Under the pieces are notes generated by a model, which was given only the letters and a program-made list of their open reading frames with translations, ran no database searches and was not told the origin of the DNA. The translations under genes were made by a program, and so were the position numbers. 64,000 bases of DNA from assembly GCA_948099385.1 (NCBI GenBank), contig CANUEZ040000156.1, positions 4,919,501-4,983,500 on the forward strand, given 5' to 3'. The stretch comes from Fasciola hepatica. Taxonomy: Eukaryota; Platyhelminthes; Trematoda; Plagiorchiida; Fasciolidae. This document shows positions 33,807 through 45,732 of the stretch, one piece after another; the stretch's first letter is position 1, and each line of letters opens with the position of its first letter.

Positions 33807-36800
33807 CTGTAATACGGAGTGTGTCGGTCATTAGATTATTCAATTAAAATGAGAGTACAAAAAACAAATGAAATTCCATGCTGACCCTGATTCACTGAAT
33901 CTATAAGTGGCCATCTTACCGTACAACGTGTTCAACATAAAAATAGAACAACAACTCTGGAGGACAAACGACTATTGTCACCGGTTGCTAATCTTACACT
34001 TACAAATCACGTAGATGATAGTAAGGCGATTTCTTGACCGTTGGATCGGCTGAAGGCCAGTTTTAAAGTGGGTGGCGTGAGGTAGGATTTAGGTTTCACG
34101 ACGACGAAAATAATCGCGAACAAAACTGGCTTTCTTTGACGGGCAGATGATCATAGGGGGAATCGGACCCATCCACCAACAGGTCTACATAAAAAAAGAC
34201 ATAGAGTGACCAACGCACCGATTTTTGCATCTATGTCTCGTGACGCTATAAGGTGAACCTATTCGGAGAGCTAGCTTCCTGGGACCGAAGCATATACTGA
34301 ACGGATACTGAGCAAGGCGAACTGAAACCTATGAAGCAGGTTTTGCGGGGGAAACGTTATTCAGAATTTTGTTTTGAAAGAGGTAGAATCAACTGTCGGC
34401 AGTGCGGTTGGCGTGCGGCCCAAAGAAAGACAGTTCTACAAATAAATCACTCACAGCAGATAATAATTATATTTTTCCAACTATCAAAGTGAAAAGTGTT
34501 TTCCCCACCTTACCAAAGTTCCTTATGCAAATGAAAGCCGAATCAAAAGAGCGGATCTCACCCATTGTAAATTACTTTTTGTAATTTGTATTTTCGACGA
34601 CATCTTCGCTTGTCTCACTCGTGAGTAGAGTGTATATGCCTCATGAACCTCGAATACTTGTGATCCAATTCTCTGTTTTTACTGTACTGACACAGTTCAG
34701 ATTTACCCCTTTCCGACGTATGGTGCGTGAACATTTTACGTTATGTTCCCGACTCGATTGTTCTATGATTGTACATTCCCCTTGTAAGAAAAATTTGCAG
34801 AACGTTTCACTTACGCTTCTTGGCTCACTATCTGTACCGCAACCGTGCTGCGCTACAGTTTCGCATGACTCCTTGCTGAGTGGACCGTTTATGACCGCGC
34901 TATCCCGATTTATCGGGTAACTTTCTGTACTGTTGCTCTCGGTTGCTCACCTGGCTGTAAGTCATCGTATTTATGTGTTTTATGTATTGCATTGTTTAGA
35001 ACCACGAAATTACGATAAACACGGTTATACATTTGGAATTTGTTCTGCTGCCCGTAGCCGTGTACAGCCCATATCGTGCGTAAAGCTAGTGAGACCACGT
35101 TTTCTGCTATATTGAAAGTTCAAGTAATCGGGATAGTTTCTACACCCATGATAATCTTTTCTTACAGGTGAACATATGGCATTAGTTACGTTGTTTGTAC
35201 CATCAGATGTACTCAACAACGCATTGAAAAGCAACACCCGAAATTTCTGAGCCACGGGAAGACAGTCACAGTCATCAGTTTTATTTTAGTAACCACGTAG
35301 ATAGAGATCATAAGATCGACCGATCGAGAGCAGTCCAACTCCAGACCTTGGCTACGACTGAGAAGATCGTCAAACGTCATTTAACCTCTGACCTGAGCTC
35401 ACAAAATCAATGGGTTCAAGCACTTCAAATACCCTGCTTAACGGCAAAATATGCTCCGTGAAAAATGACCCCTGAAAACCCACTACCTCTGGCCGGATCC
35501 GAAGGGAGCCGTGATGGAGGAATCCCACCCCACCCACCCCGTCCATTGTAAAAATGACCTTGAACCCAACAAAAAGCCAATAAACTGTCCTGCATGAGGA
35601 TTAGGAAGCATTGACAAAAGTCGTCTGCTCCCCAGTGTCACTGTTCTAAAATGACCATAAGATCATTCAGAGTGCTGAATTCAGAGTAGCATGAAACTGC
35701 CGACGATCAAGGAAAAGTCGAACGTTTCGAATCAGACAACGGCAAAATGTCCAGCACAGCATAACCTGACAGTTTTTTACCTCGCATTTTCGTGATAACT
35801 CAGTGATGTATGACAGTGAAAAGTCCTATTGCACAACCTTAACCGTGTTTCTCAATCGTTTTGCTCGACTCCAAAAACCTGTATTCGAGGGATTCACAAC
35901 TAATAAGCGGAACCTTCTTCGACCTCTTACGACTAGCTCATGTATGAAGTTTTCGGTAGTTAGGTCAATCGAAGAACTAGTTTATTAAACTTATAATAAG
36001 GAAAATTGGATAGCCCTGGTGATCCATTCAGAGGAATATGTCACATTAACCTGATAATCTCATATTACCAACGTGGAAGCAAATTATTTCTGTGTACAAT
36101 CAACTTTCAAAAGAGACTTCACCAGTGAACTTTTGACAGTACGCCTGGGGTGGTTCATCACCACACAATACCAGAATTTTCACTAGAGAGGCGCTTCAAA
36201 AGTCAACCAATGACCCTTAGGAACCCTCAATCTTTCTTACAATCATTAATTATTACACGTCACTTCATTTTCTCAGGTGTGGTGTCATATAGGTTTAAAA
36301 CTAGATAGTTTTCTTACATAATAAAACAGAGCAAATTGGCTCTTTTCCTTGCAGGAGAAAAAATAAGACCATCTTCAGTGCCCTAGTGGAACATCTCGCC
36401 AAAACTAGACAAGTTGCGCAAGAGGTTAGTACGTGCAAAGTCATCCATCGTCCTTAATTCGCGACGAGTGCAGCGACTGCAATCGGTCGTTTCGCCGTTG
36501 AAAGTGATCCTCCCTGGTGCCTCAGTCGCCCTTGCTGAACATCAGCGCACTCTTACAGAGTATAATCACCCGTATCACTAAGTCGAATAAATTCGAACTC
36601 CGACATTTACGCAGGCCCTCAAGGCACTGGTGAACGTTTGCTTCCGAAACTGCAACACCGTACCATATTCGTCCCGAACACTCGCCTTTCACCATTCCTT
36701 CACCTATCTCGTTACTCACACTGCCAAAATCACCTTGCCCATGCACTGTTACTACGCAAGTATACATATGTATATATACATGTATAATAAATATTTGTAT

Positions 36801-36913
36801 ATTATATGTATATATATATATATATGTATAATGTAAAAACATAGTCCGTAAGGCGACGCTACCTAAATTCAAGCTGATTTGCTAATTCTGCACAGTACGG
36901 AAATCCATAGCAG
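33807..36913. other. Interval between blocks B and C
   Basis: Any 5' exons of block B should lie at the lower end. Two minus-strand stretches have good acceptors: TTTTTTTATGTAG before 34186 and TCGTTTGTCCTCCAG before 33955. The first opens a 32-codon frame; the second gives a 37-nt exon that does not keep the frame. No domain was recognised in the remainder. A TA-rich microsatellite lies at 36759-36828. Confidence 0.3.
36759..36828. repeat. TA/TATG microsatellite
   Basis: Alternating TA with ATG and ATAA interruptions. Confidence 0.9.
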
Positions 36914-36934
36914 TCAAGTTGGTTTGTGCGGTGC
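36914..36934 (-). CDS. Predicted terminal exon, block C
   Basis: 21 nt including a TGA stop (APHKPT), acceptor AATGACCTATAG, behind an intron of 42 nt. A later acceptor (GTACTGTGCAG) would give Asn-stop instead. Predicted from position and similarity to block B. Confidence 0.45.
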   Translation of the reverse strand, partial: APHKPT

Positions 36935-36976
36935 CTATAGGTCATTATAAAAAGTATCATATTGAGATTGACTTAC

Positions 36977-37006
36977 TTCCTTCAGTTGAGGTGGACTCAT
37001 TAGGTT
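36977..37006 (-). CDS. Micro-exon, block C, QP-type (NLMSPPQLKE)
   Basis: 30 nt in phase 0, acceptor TTTTTCAATGTACAG, donor GTAAGT. Confidence 0.82.
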
Positions 37007-37244
37007 CTGTACATTGAAAAACAGATTGTTAAGCTCTCAACACAGATTTCCGTCGAAGGAAAGTCATACGCGTTATCATTGCTTGCCACTATTTGAAAGA
37101 ATAACCCTGCATCAGTATCAGACTGGAAACACAATTCAAGAAAACTATACACGTTACCTCATTACCAACCTACTGAGCAATGGAAAGCTATGGACAGTAT
37201 AAACTTGTTCGGTTAGCACTCACCTTCATTTTACCTTTCATCTT

Positions 37245-37440
37245 TTATTATCTTTCTTTATTACTGTGTAATAATGGTTAAATATTTCATAAAAGGGGTC
37301 GCCACCAATTAGAGGCTGTCAACTGGAGAGTGGCCAGCGGTGGAAGCAAGATTCGAACCCGTGGCCGAAAGGTTGAAAGCCTTCCGTGATGAACGTTGGA
37401 CCACCGTTGGTCACCGCTGGTGGTCCCAAACCACAGCCTG
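37245..37440 (-). repeat. tRNA-derived SINE, minus-strand copy
   Basis: On the minus strand it has an A-box-like TGACCAACGGTGG at about 37420, a B box GGGTTCGAATCTTG at about 37355, and a tail that aligns with the plus-strand copy at 25934-26103 and ends in AGTAATAAAG. It is inserted in the block C intron between the EEEK-type and QP-type exons. Confidence 0.75.
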
Positions 37441-37754
37441 TCTTGTACTCCAGTCAGTGAAGTTTGACTCTATATCCAATGTATATTTTTTTTCTCTCCC
37501 ATCGGGTAGATTTGCATCGATCTGCTTCATGTTAACACTGCATGCTGTATAGCGGCAACTATTCGCTGAAAGCCGATAGATACTATCATTCCATACAGGA
37601 AATCCGATTTGCCAATGGTACTACTCGGGTTAGGGACCAAACTGAACTGCGCGGACATTGAAATTACCACTTGTGTGGTTCTCTTTAATATAGCAAACGG
37701 GACGGTTGAAAGTTGTGAAGCAGTTAAATTATTCAAAATAAACACGGGACGTGC

Positions 37755-37784
37755 CTTTGCTTCTTCACCGGCGGTCATCTCATT
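37755..37784 (-). CDS. Micro-exon, block C, EEEK-type with GC donor (NEMTAGEEAK)
   Basis: 30 nt in phase 0, acceptor GAAACTATTGCAG. AAG is followed by GCACGT. If not spliced here, the frame stays open for another 75 codons, so a read-through form cannot be excluded. Confidence 0.75.
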
Positions 37785-38316
37785 CTGCAATAGTTTCAGA
37801 TATTTTCATCGTAATGTAGTTGTATCATGCGATGTACTGCTCACGATCTTCAAAATGATCATAAGTGATAAGCCTAATCGTTATCTGTATTACTTGGAAG
37901 TGGCTACCATTAAGGTAAACAATATAAATTTTCATTTAGTGATTTATAGATTCAGTTGCTGTTTCAAATATATATCAGGAAGATCTGCCTAGTGGAAGTG
38001 AGGTTGTATGCCAATCAGAAGGGGACTATCTATCCCGGAGCAAATACTTAGTGCAAATCTTATAAGGGATTCTAATAACAGAAATAAAGCAGCTAAATAT
38101 TGAGCCTCTTATCAAAAGAAAATGTTCATTCATCTTACGTGAAACTACACTACAGATCGATCACAATAGGAATTGAGTGAAGGAATATTATTAGCCGTAA
38201 AATATGAAACTATAGAAACCTTAGAGGTGAAAACCCAATTCCCTGACAAGAGATTTTGTAGGACAGATTACTCCAAGAAAAATTTATGGACAGTGTTGAA
38301 GTATTAGTGGATTTAC

Positions 38317-38346
38317 CCTTTCAAATTCCCCAGGCTCCTCAGAATC
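38317..38346 (-). CDS. Micro-exon, block C, DS-type (DSEEPGEFER)
   Basis: 30 nt in phase 0, acceptor CACGACTTCACAG, donor GTAAAT. Confidence 0.84.
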
Positions 38347-38788
38347 CTGTGAAGTCGTGCGAAGGATAAAATAAACGTATTAGACCTGATCGAATGTAGG
38401 ACACATTTCGTGTAAAGTGATCAAGTCTAACCTATCGAAATCGAGCACAAAATAGTACAATGTTATTTTAACAGCTGGTTATGAGGAGTCCAGATTGAGC
38501 AACAACTATGAAACTAAGTAAAGGGAGGGCAGCTATTTCGGAATAAATTCGTTTATTTTCCCCTTTACTGTCAAGGAATCACCTCACGGATATGCTGCTT
38601 AGAAACGTCCAAACTGTTTAACGCTGAAAGCACAGCCAATTGCCCGACTTTAAAGCGAACGTCAAACGCACAACACCGGTGATTACCCAATTTACAGTAA
38701 ATTCCATACTGTCAGCTGTAGTATGCATCTTTCCTTGACATGAAAGCGTTAAGTTTAACGATCATTCCGCAAAATCAATGAGGCTCAC

Positions 38789-38821
38789 GTGTGCTTCGTT
38801 ATCGTCCAGAGGTTTTGCCTC
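38789..38821 (-). CDS. Asp-rich micro-exon, block C (EAKPLDDNEAH)
   Basis: 33 nt in phase 0, acceptor TTTTTTTCACGACAG, donor GTGAGC. Confidence 0.8.
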
Positions 38822-40012
38822 CTGTCGTGAAAAAAATATCATGCATTCATATGAGAATATGATATACTAAAATAGTGTCCGAATTCTCTTCAGTTCACTT
38901 AACAAGAAGGTGATCGTGTTACCACCAAGCGTAATTTGCGTTTTACCTACATTTTCCTGTAAACATCGAAATGACATGAAGCTCTACTAATCGAAGAGCA
39001 CTCCAAGTCGCCGGAAATCCAACCCACCGAAAATACTTGTGTATTGTCGAATAGACGTCAAACTTCGTAAAATGTCACCTAATTTTCTATCGTTTACCCT
39101 GTGGTTTTGTTAAATGGGGGAGCAAAAAAGAGGCCTCTGATTTGAGGATCTAGTTTGAAAACCTGTTATGTCAAACACACGGTTTGTTACTCAACTCGAA
39201 TAAGAAAATTGATATATTTTCTTCTTCTGCGGTCACTCCGCCATAACTCCACAGTGAAACTCAGTCATATGTAGCGGGCAACGTCTTCAACATATTCGTG
39301 AGAAATCCACGCGAAATCGCTCACAACAAAACGTATACGCTTCTTTGCCCTGATCAGGTTTCCGAAGTCTTATGGGCAAACAGAAAGGCTTACACCTGTA
39401 ATCAAGACTCTATATACTAATCTTTAATTCATCGGAAGAGAAAGGCTCGTATTTGAAAACTTCACGCCACAAGTATCTTGTTACAAATTTAACAGGGCGG
39501 GGATATGGATAGAGAAGCAGATATGCTAACTGGACTCATAGGCTGGTGCTTTTCGAGATTTTGTGGTTTTTTCAACAACCGATAAATCTACATTGACTAT
39601 TCACCTAACCCCATCAACAAATAACTAAACGAGGCAGCCCATGGCGAGATCTCTGGTACAACTTCTGAAGTTCCTTAGGAAACTCTTGAGCTTACACTAC
39701 TTGAAGGACAGGAGTCAATTCGTGAACGAAATCACCGGTGAAATTCCGTCGAACTAAAATATATTGTCACTACAGGACACTTGAATTATTACAAGTACAC
39801 CAACCCCATAAAGAACGGGTGAATGACAAACAAAGAAGAACTTGAAACATCTACTGCAGGGGAAATACACTGTGAGGAATTCACTGAGTTCAAATGATTA
39901 CATGAAATAGATGGTGTCTTTTAACGTCTTCTTCATCATAAAAATGTAGACAAAAATTTTGGAAGATAATATCTCACAGAATGGTACATATTATGACTTT
40001 GTTGATGTATAG

Positions 40013-40206
40013 GTAAAATTTGATTGTTTACTAACACAGCGTAGTCAAAATCGATGGTAAGTTGTCGACGTTTCGGTCACCACGGGTAGCCTTTAAGTTG
40101 TAAAACCAGTCTTGATAAAGGTTACCCGTGGTGACCGAAACGTCGAAAACCTTGCAACGATTTCGATTACGCTGTGTTATTCAATAATCAAATTTTATCG
40201 TAACAT
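40013..40206. repeat. Palindromic fold-back element
   Basis: Two arms of about 90 bp (40013-40105 and 40113-40206) are near-perfect reverse complements separated by only a few bases. Both contain AAAATTTGATT, TAACACAGCGTA, TCGACGTTTCGG and TCACCACGGGTA. As RNA or single-stranded DNA it would form one long hairpin. No open frame is associated with it; the overlapping frames on both strands near 40190-40530 begin beyond it. It may be a fold-back transposon or a head-to-head pair of retroelement ends. Confidence 0.85.
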
Positions 40207-41854
40207 TTCACATGATACTTCGATTTTTCTATACATTCCGAACCGATCTCGGTTCTGACACGTTGTTGATGTATTATGCTTATTGAACACAAGCCTCGAT
40301 ATACGGAAAACACCAGACCATTTCGCGAGGTTCTTGAGTCCACAGAACCTATTACTGAGACAGAGGCACGAGATGAGATACCTGTCATTGGTGTACGCCT
40401 CATCAGAAGATGCAATGGTTCTGTGCAAAGCAGCTTACAAACGAAGGAAACATGGACTAGTCTTTACACAAACTGCCATACAGTATTACTGATAGGACAA
40501 CAGCGAGTCGCGATAATGTTTCCAGTACCATGAGCCACTCAATTTTGATTATGGAAGGTAGTACAAGATGAAAAGGTTGCCTTTTTGTCACATCAGAAAA
40601 CCTAATGAAATCTAGTATGATAGTATTTTCAACCACTGACGCGTGAAGCCAGAAATAAAGGCCTATTCATTAGCTCTCACATTTTTAGGGCACTTCTTGT
40701 GGGCAACCCTTGTGAGGTGGGTCAATGGCTCTGTGAAAACCACTTTCAACGCCTCACACGTAGACGTTCACTTGGCAACTTTATTTTGATAAAAATACAA
40801 AACCGATAAATTACCTAGGGCTACAGACTCCAGGGCTGCAGAGTCAATAAAATGCGTTTGAAACATACGTTCCATCTGCTGCATGATAGGATATTTGGCT
40901 CTGTCAGTCAAAAACTATCATCTTCTTCGGCTGAGTCAGAGTGCTTTTAGAATAAGCTCTTTCTACCAGGCACCGGTCATCGAAGATATTGTGTCTGGTT
41001 GCACTCACGCACAATAAACGGACAACGTATCAGTGTTCTTCTCGCGAACGGACATACGCATGCTTTGCCTCGAACTTTATTCATGCTTCAGAGTCAGCAG
41101 TATTGACTTAGCGATTTTGCTATGTGCTAATTAGCCTCATTCGTTTGCGCGTGACAGCGCGTACTTTAGTTCCTTTATTTACTTGCTTGCGGCCTCTTTG
41201 CCGGCTAGGGCCAGGTTTTATGTTTTACGCTGGTACGAATAAAGGCCGTGCAAACTTGCGTGTTCTGAAGCTAACCGTGAACATAACAGAAGACATCCTA
41301 GTAAAATAACTGGGATGGTTCATCTTATGCTTTGAAGATGATCGAAACTGGTCTGAAAAGGCATTTAGGCCATCGAAAGAAAGATATTTCCGCCTAGCCT
41401 AGGTGGAAGAATGACTAGGAAAAAATTTCCAGTTCCTATGGTTTCCCATCAAATTGGCACAAACACACATGGATCCACACAGAGAGAGCTCATCCAAACA
41501 TTCAGCATCTTATTGCGAACCAACTAGTCCGTGAGTCATTGGTTATCTACCACATTTTCCGGTGTTTTGCATTGTAACTGTTCCTACTTACCAAAACATC
41601 CTATTACACGTCCACAAACTAACTGTATATGTTGTTAACCATTTGTCCATCCTCTGAGTTTAATGTCACGTAAATTGCCATGACATGTTTAGGAACTTCC
41701 ACAAATAATTAGTCGACTGAAGGTGTTTTTGACATGACTGTGGAAGTTTTTCACCGACCACACAAATCTAAAGCTTTTCGGTTCGAAATACGATGCATAT
41801 TTAAAGTACAGTGTTCCACGGGCAGTAAAAGGAAACCACTACCCTCTGGCGGAA

Positions 41855-41869
41855 GGGAGGGGGGGGGGG
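41855..41869 (+). repeat. Poly-G tract
   Basis: A run of at least ten G preceded by GGAAGGGAGG. Confidence 0.9.
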
Positions 41870-41969
41870 TAGTGCAGCTGAGGGAATAAATATGTTCACT
41901 ATACAAACTAGTACTCAAAGAGTACAATAAAAACCATCATTATGACAAAAAGTACACCGATCCGCTGCA

Positions 41970-41996
41970 CTATAGAATCAAGCCTGTTTCCTGAGT
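41970..41996 (-). CDS. Predicted terminal exon, block D
   Basis: 27 nt including a TAG stop (TQETGLIL), acceptor CTCAAACTTGTAG, behind a 74-nt intron from the QP-type exon. Confidence 0.5.
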   Translation of the reverse strand, partial: TQETGLIL

Positions 41997-42070
41997 CTAC
42001 AAGTTTGAGAAATTTTCAACAAGCAAATTGTTTTTTACACAGAAAAACTCAGTGTCATGAACAGACTCAC

Positions 42071-42100
42071 TTTATCCGGTTGGGCCTTGATCATTAGGTT
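42071..42100 (-). CDS. Micro-exon, block D, QP-type (NLMIKAQPDK)
   Basis: 30 nt in phase 0, acceptor GGTGTTTGTGCACAG, donor GTGAGT. Confidence 0.82.
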
Positions 42101-42904
42101 CTGTGCACAAACACCAAACACCTATTAGGCTACCAAGTCAAATCTATCCGTTAACTGAACGAAAACGGATGATATCAATTCGGCCCCGCTACCATCTTGA
42201 TACTAACCCTAACTCTCACTGTACTCTCAGGGGTTTAAATTCTGGTTTTGTTCAGAGCACAGGTTGATATTCCGTTTGGATTCCGAAACACTGACCTTGG
42301 CTTTCCGGTTGCAAACATTTTATCACTGGCCAAGTTGAATCTGAAGAAGCCACCTTGACTGGTTAGTAAAAGTTTGTGACCTAAACACCAAACTCAGCGT
42401 TCAGGAACCCATACGAGCCAAGACCATATATAGTGTGGTGTTTTCATCCTAACAATCACCGTAAAATCCTACAGACAACGCGCAAATGTTGCACCGCTAT
42501 TTACGGATAACTGTCACCACATTTTCTGCGCAAAAGCTTACCGTAGAACCTAACTTGTGACCTTTGGTTCCACTTTCCTTGAGCATGTTTTTATCCGATC
42601 GGGCTAACGTGTGTCAATGTGGTTTACGTTAAAACAGCCTGCTATATGGTATGCATTATTTGGTTGATGAAAAGTTATACCTCCAACTCACACTCACTCC
42701 CCGACTTCAGGATGGAATTGCCGGGAATAGTAGCTCAACTCCTCCGTCTGGACACTGCAATAAACTGTTGCGTACATATAAGTAGCACAACTACTTGTCA
42801 GTAGTATGTAGGACAGATGATACTATGCTTGTCTGACTATCCTATGGATCTCAAATTATCCGTGCAACCCTGCACTCGGAAGCACCAAACCCAAGATTTG
42901 CTCT

Positions 42905-43020
42905 TGAAGAGCTCATCGGTGGTACGTATCCCCAGTTCCATTCAGGATTTGAACCCTGGCCTGTACATCCCGAAGGCTTGAGTTACCACGGCACCACCCA
43001 GCTCCCGTCCGGGCTAATTC
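42905..43020 (-). repeat. tRNA-like repeat (possible third SINE family member)
   Basis: The minus strand shows 'GGTGCCGTGGTAACTCAAGC' followed by a B box (AGGGTTCAAATCCTG) at tRNA-like spacing. A short segment at 42890-42925 is repeated near 43255-43285 (ACCCAA.. TTTGCTCTTGAA). It differs from the SINE at 25.9 and 37.3 kb. It could be a tRNA pseudogene. Confidence 0.4.
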
Positions 43021-44045
43021 GAATCACCCAGTTAAGTTTGATCAGATATCGTCCTCTAAGACAGCCAGCAATACCCGACAGTTTCGAAGAGAGATGCGGA
43101 TTAGTCCAGACGAGAGCGGAGTGGAGTAGTTGTAACACACACGCCTTCGAGGTGAAAAAGCCCTGAGTGTGACAGGGGATATGCACTACTGGTGAGTCCT
43201 AACAAGAGCAAAACTGAGGAATGGTCCTTTCCACGGCAGGATTGATCGGATGACCCAAAGTTTGCTCTTGAAAGGTGGATTCTAAAGAACAGTCTGCTAA
43301 GCAAAATCTCGAGCTTGATTTTGACAATAGAGGTAGAAAAATTGCCTCACGAGTCATTGATGAGAAGCACATGGTGGTGGACCTGGCCCTAAGCTCAATA
43401 CCAAAAGCTACGACCCAGTAAGTTCATCTTATCGAGTGTATATTTTATTGAGGTTATTTTGGTGAATTTGGATGACTGAGAACTGTGAACATGAGATTTC
43501 CCGTCGCAAATTGACTCTGTGCCTTTTCAATCAGTAGCGCAGTGGGGACACAACACCGGGAGTCGCCTGAGCACGGTATAATTAAAGTGTGTTGGGTATA
43601 CTTAAAGCAGCGCTCCTATGGTGTACGCGTATTGCTTTTGTGTCGTAGTTTTCTACCAAGAACTTCATGAAATAGCCAAATCGTTTGACAGAATCTCCCA
43701 TTCTCGATTTCTGGTACCCATTGTTTGGTGGTTGTAACCGCGAAGAAATTCACGGAAAATGATGGACGAATGTCACAGTTTATTAATTTTCCGGAGAGTG
43801 TACTTATTTAGTTTTCCAACGTTTGTAAGTGAAATTGATGGATAAAAACAGTATGATAAAAAAAGACAGAACACTAGGTCTTCGTGATGTGGGTTTTAGA
43901 AATTATCAAACGTCATGACACAATTACGTTCACAGCTCGCTCTCTCAGGAGTGTCCTTTAAATGTCAGCTAGTGATTTTCCTCTATTTTATGAATTACAT
44001 AAAATGGTACTACATACAGATTAGTCAAATGCGCAACGAACGTGC
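43021..44045. other. Block D intron between QP-type and EEEK-type exons, remainder
   Basis: No exon with family similarity was recognised. Short antisense frames near 43000-43300 overlap the tRNA-like repeat. Confidence 0.35.
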
Positions 44046-44075
44046 CTTTTCTTCTTCCATGAGCATTTTTTCGTA
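44046..44075 (-). CDS. Micro-exon, block D, EEEK-type with GC donor (YEKMLMEEEK)
   Basis: 30 nt in phase 0, acceptor GAATCTGTTTCAG. AAG is followed by GCACGT. Confidence 0.78.
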
Positions 44076-44272
44076 CTGAAACAGATTCAGATAACTTTAC
44101 TTAAAGGTTGTTCCATTATTTATCGAGCGGGAACCAGAATACACAGGAGAACAAATTGTTAAACACTTTTTTAGTCTAAATCGCATGTGCGGAAAAGTTA
44201 GCTCCAGCTTCAGAAATCATATCAGTACTCACAATACAATTTCATTTATCTAGACTTTTTTCATCAATTTAC

Positions 44273-44293
44273 CGAAATGCGACAATTTTCTAT
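44273..44293 (-). CDS. Possible micro-exon, block D (IENCRIS)
   Basis: 21 nt in phase 0, acceptor AAGAGCTCTCAG, donor GTAAAT. No paralogue. It lies between the DS-type and EEEK-type exons, as DLEDEPELKN does in block Z. Confidence 0.4.
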
Positions 44294-44627
44294 CTGAGAG
44301 CTCTTTCCTGTAATCATACTGAATTAAAGCCTGAAGCAACATGAGAATAGAGTTTCAGTGATTGAATTGAAGGTTCCAGTTTGCGAGCATTTCATCCAGG
44401 AAAACAGTTCATATTTTCAACCCACGCTTATTGTCAGGTTAATGTCAGTATACCAAATAAATGGAAGAATAAATTTTTTGAGAAATAATTTATTGCTCTT
44501 TTGTCATAGGAAACCTAGTGAGTGTGCATCTCAAGTGTTTATAATAAAGTTTTGCAAAGTTAGCCTAATTTTCACAAATTTCTATGGGACAGATTTGTGG
44601 ATCTTTTTGGCGCGTTAGCAGATTTAC

Positions 44628-44657
44628 CCTTTCGAAATCCCCGGAATCGTCGGAATC
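44628..44657 (-). CDS. Micro-exon, block D, DS-type (DSDDSGDFER)
   Basis: 30 nt in phase 0, acceptor CAAAACTCTACAG, donor GTAAAT. Confidence 0.85.
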
Positions 44658-45293
44658 CTGTAGAGTTTTGTCAAAGAGAACAAAACATGATTTATTGTGA
44701 TTGTCCAATAGGTTCTTTGTTTGTATCTCCATCAACTAAATTCACGCGTATTTTATTGCCATCAACTCGTCAGTAGGGTTTGGGTTGAATATCTTGCTTA
44801 CATTATAAGCTACAAATCTGAGCAAGTCAAGTAGAAGATAGCTTCAGACACTTTAGAATCCGGCAAAGTTTGTTCTTAGTAAGAGGGCAAGTTTGAGCTT
44901 CATCTGGTAGTCTTCTAAACATATTCTGCATGCACTTAATTTCATTAAATCCACCCATTTTCGAGCGGACTACAGTGAAATGTGCTTTTTTGTAGTGTTA
45001 GATAGCGTTCCGATTAAACACAATCTAATCGAATAGGCAGGATAGTCCAGTTTTGGATACTTAAAGCATAAATAAGTTTGTGATTCAACACACAGTAGTG
45101 CAGTTTCAAGACAGGAGATTCACGACGACCCAGTTCGAGGGTCTGTGGTACGTTGGATATCAAAACATATCACATTCCATGTTGTACTTGTTCCGGAAGC
45201 ACGAGTTTAACATCACTGTCAGTCTTTTTCATGTACCATACGATTTATTTCGTTTTATCAAGGATGTGTAAGAAACTGCCCCATATTACTCAC

Positions 45294-45338
45294 ATAATTG
45301 TTATTACCATCATCATCATCCCGTTCGTTATCATAGTC
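45294..45338 (-). CDS. Asp-rich micro-exon, block D (DYDNERDDDDGNNNY)
   Basis: 45 nt in phase 0, acceptor CATCGCATTCTAG, donor GTGAGT. Longer than its 33-nt paralogues because of a GAT run and an AAT run, which points to triplet expansion inside the exon. Confidence 0.75.
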
Positions 45339-45565
45339 CTAGAATGCGATGTAAAATATAGTTAACAAAAGTAAAATTCGGATACCATAATGTATGTTGT
45401 ATTGAACTTGCCTAGGGATGAGTCTTTGAAACACTATATATTATAACTAAAGGTCGTGGTTGTCTTCATACGTGACTGAGAATCACGTTTGCGAACTATC
45501 CTCTCGAGAAAGCTGTGAGTTTCAATGGCAAAAGTAAAACGTGGTTGTCCGAAAAATCCCCCAGA

Positions 45566-45732
45566 GCACATTTAGAAAACACAGGTTGGCGAACAAGCTC
45601 GTTTTCAGTGATTCTTATTCATGCCAATACAACACAATATATAGGACTAGATGCATAAGGGATACAGTCAACAAAAATCGTGTCAGGGATCATCGTTCAC
45701 ACCTAGTGTGGTACAGGATTATCCGGAAACCA
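45566..45732. repeat. Left arm of the Penelope-like element
   Basis: Inverted copy of 46381-46541, with few differences. It overlaps the last four codons and the stop of the GIY-YIG frame. Confidence 0.9.

Larger units (their letters stand above)
38822..41969. other. Interval between blocks C and D
   Basis: Expected to hold the 5' part of block C if the blocks are separate genes. At 38880-38957 a minus-strand frame 'ENVGKTQITLGGNTITFLL' follows a good acceptor (ATGTTTACAG), but no donor keeps it in phase with the next exon. The palindromic element at about 40 kb is here, and a G tract lies at 41855-41869. Confidence 0.35.

Noticed and set aside
36522..36872. A 116-codon minus-strand frame
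   Set aside because: Its N-terminal half is translated TA microsatellite, and the rest has no domain or splice context.
37209..37226. ATG-starting exon (MKGKMK) before GTGAGT as a first exon of block C
   Set aside because: It lies at the tail of the inserted SINE and within the intron between two cassette exons, so it is more likely chance.
38880..38957. 'ENVGKTQITLGGNTITFLL' as a cassette exon, with a similar stretch near 31110-31190
   Set aside because: No donor keeps it in phase with the following exon in either copy, so I only mention it as related sequence.
44224..44245. 17-nt candidate exon before a GTGAGT in block D
   Set aside because: Its length is not a multiple of three and has no counterpart in the other blocks.
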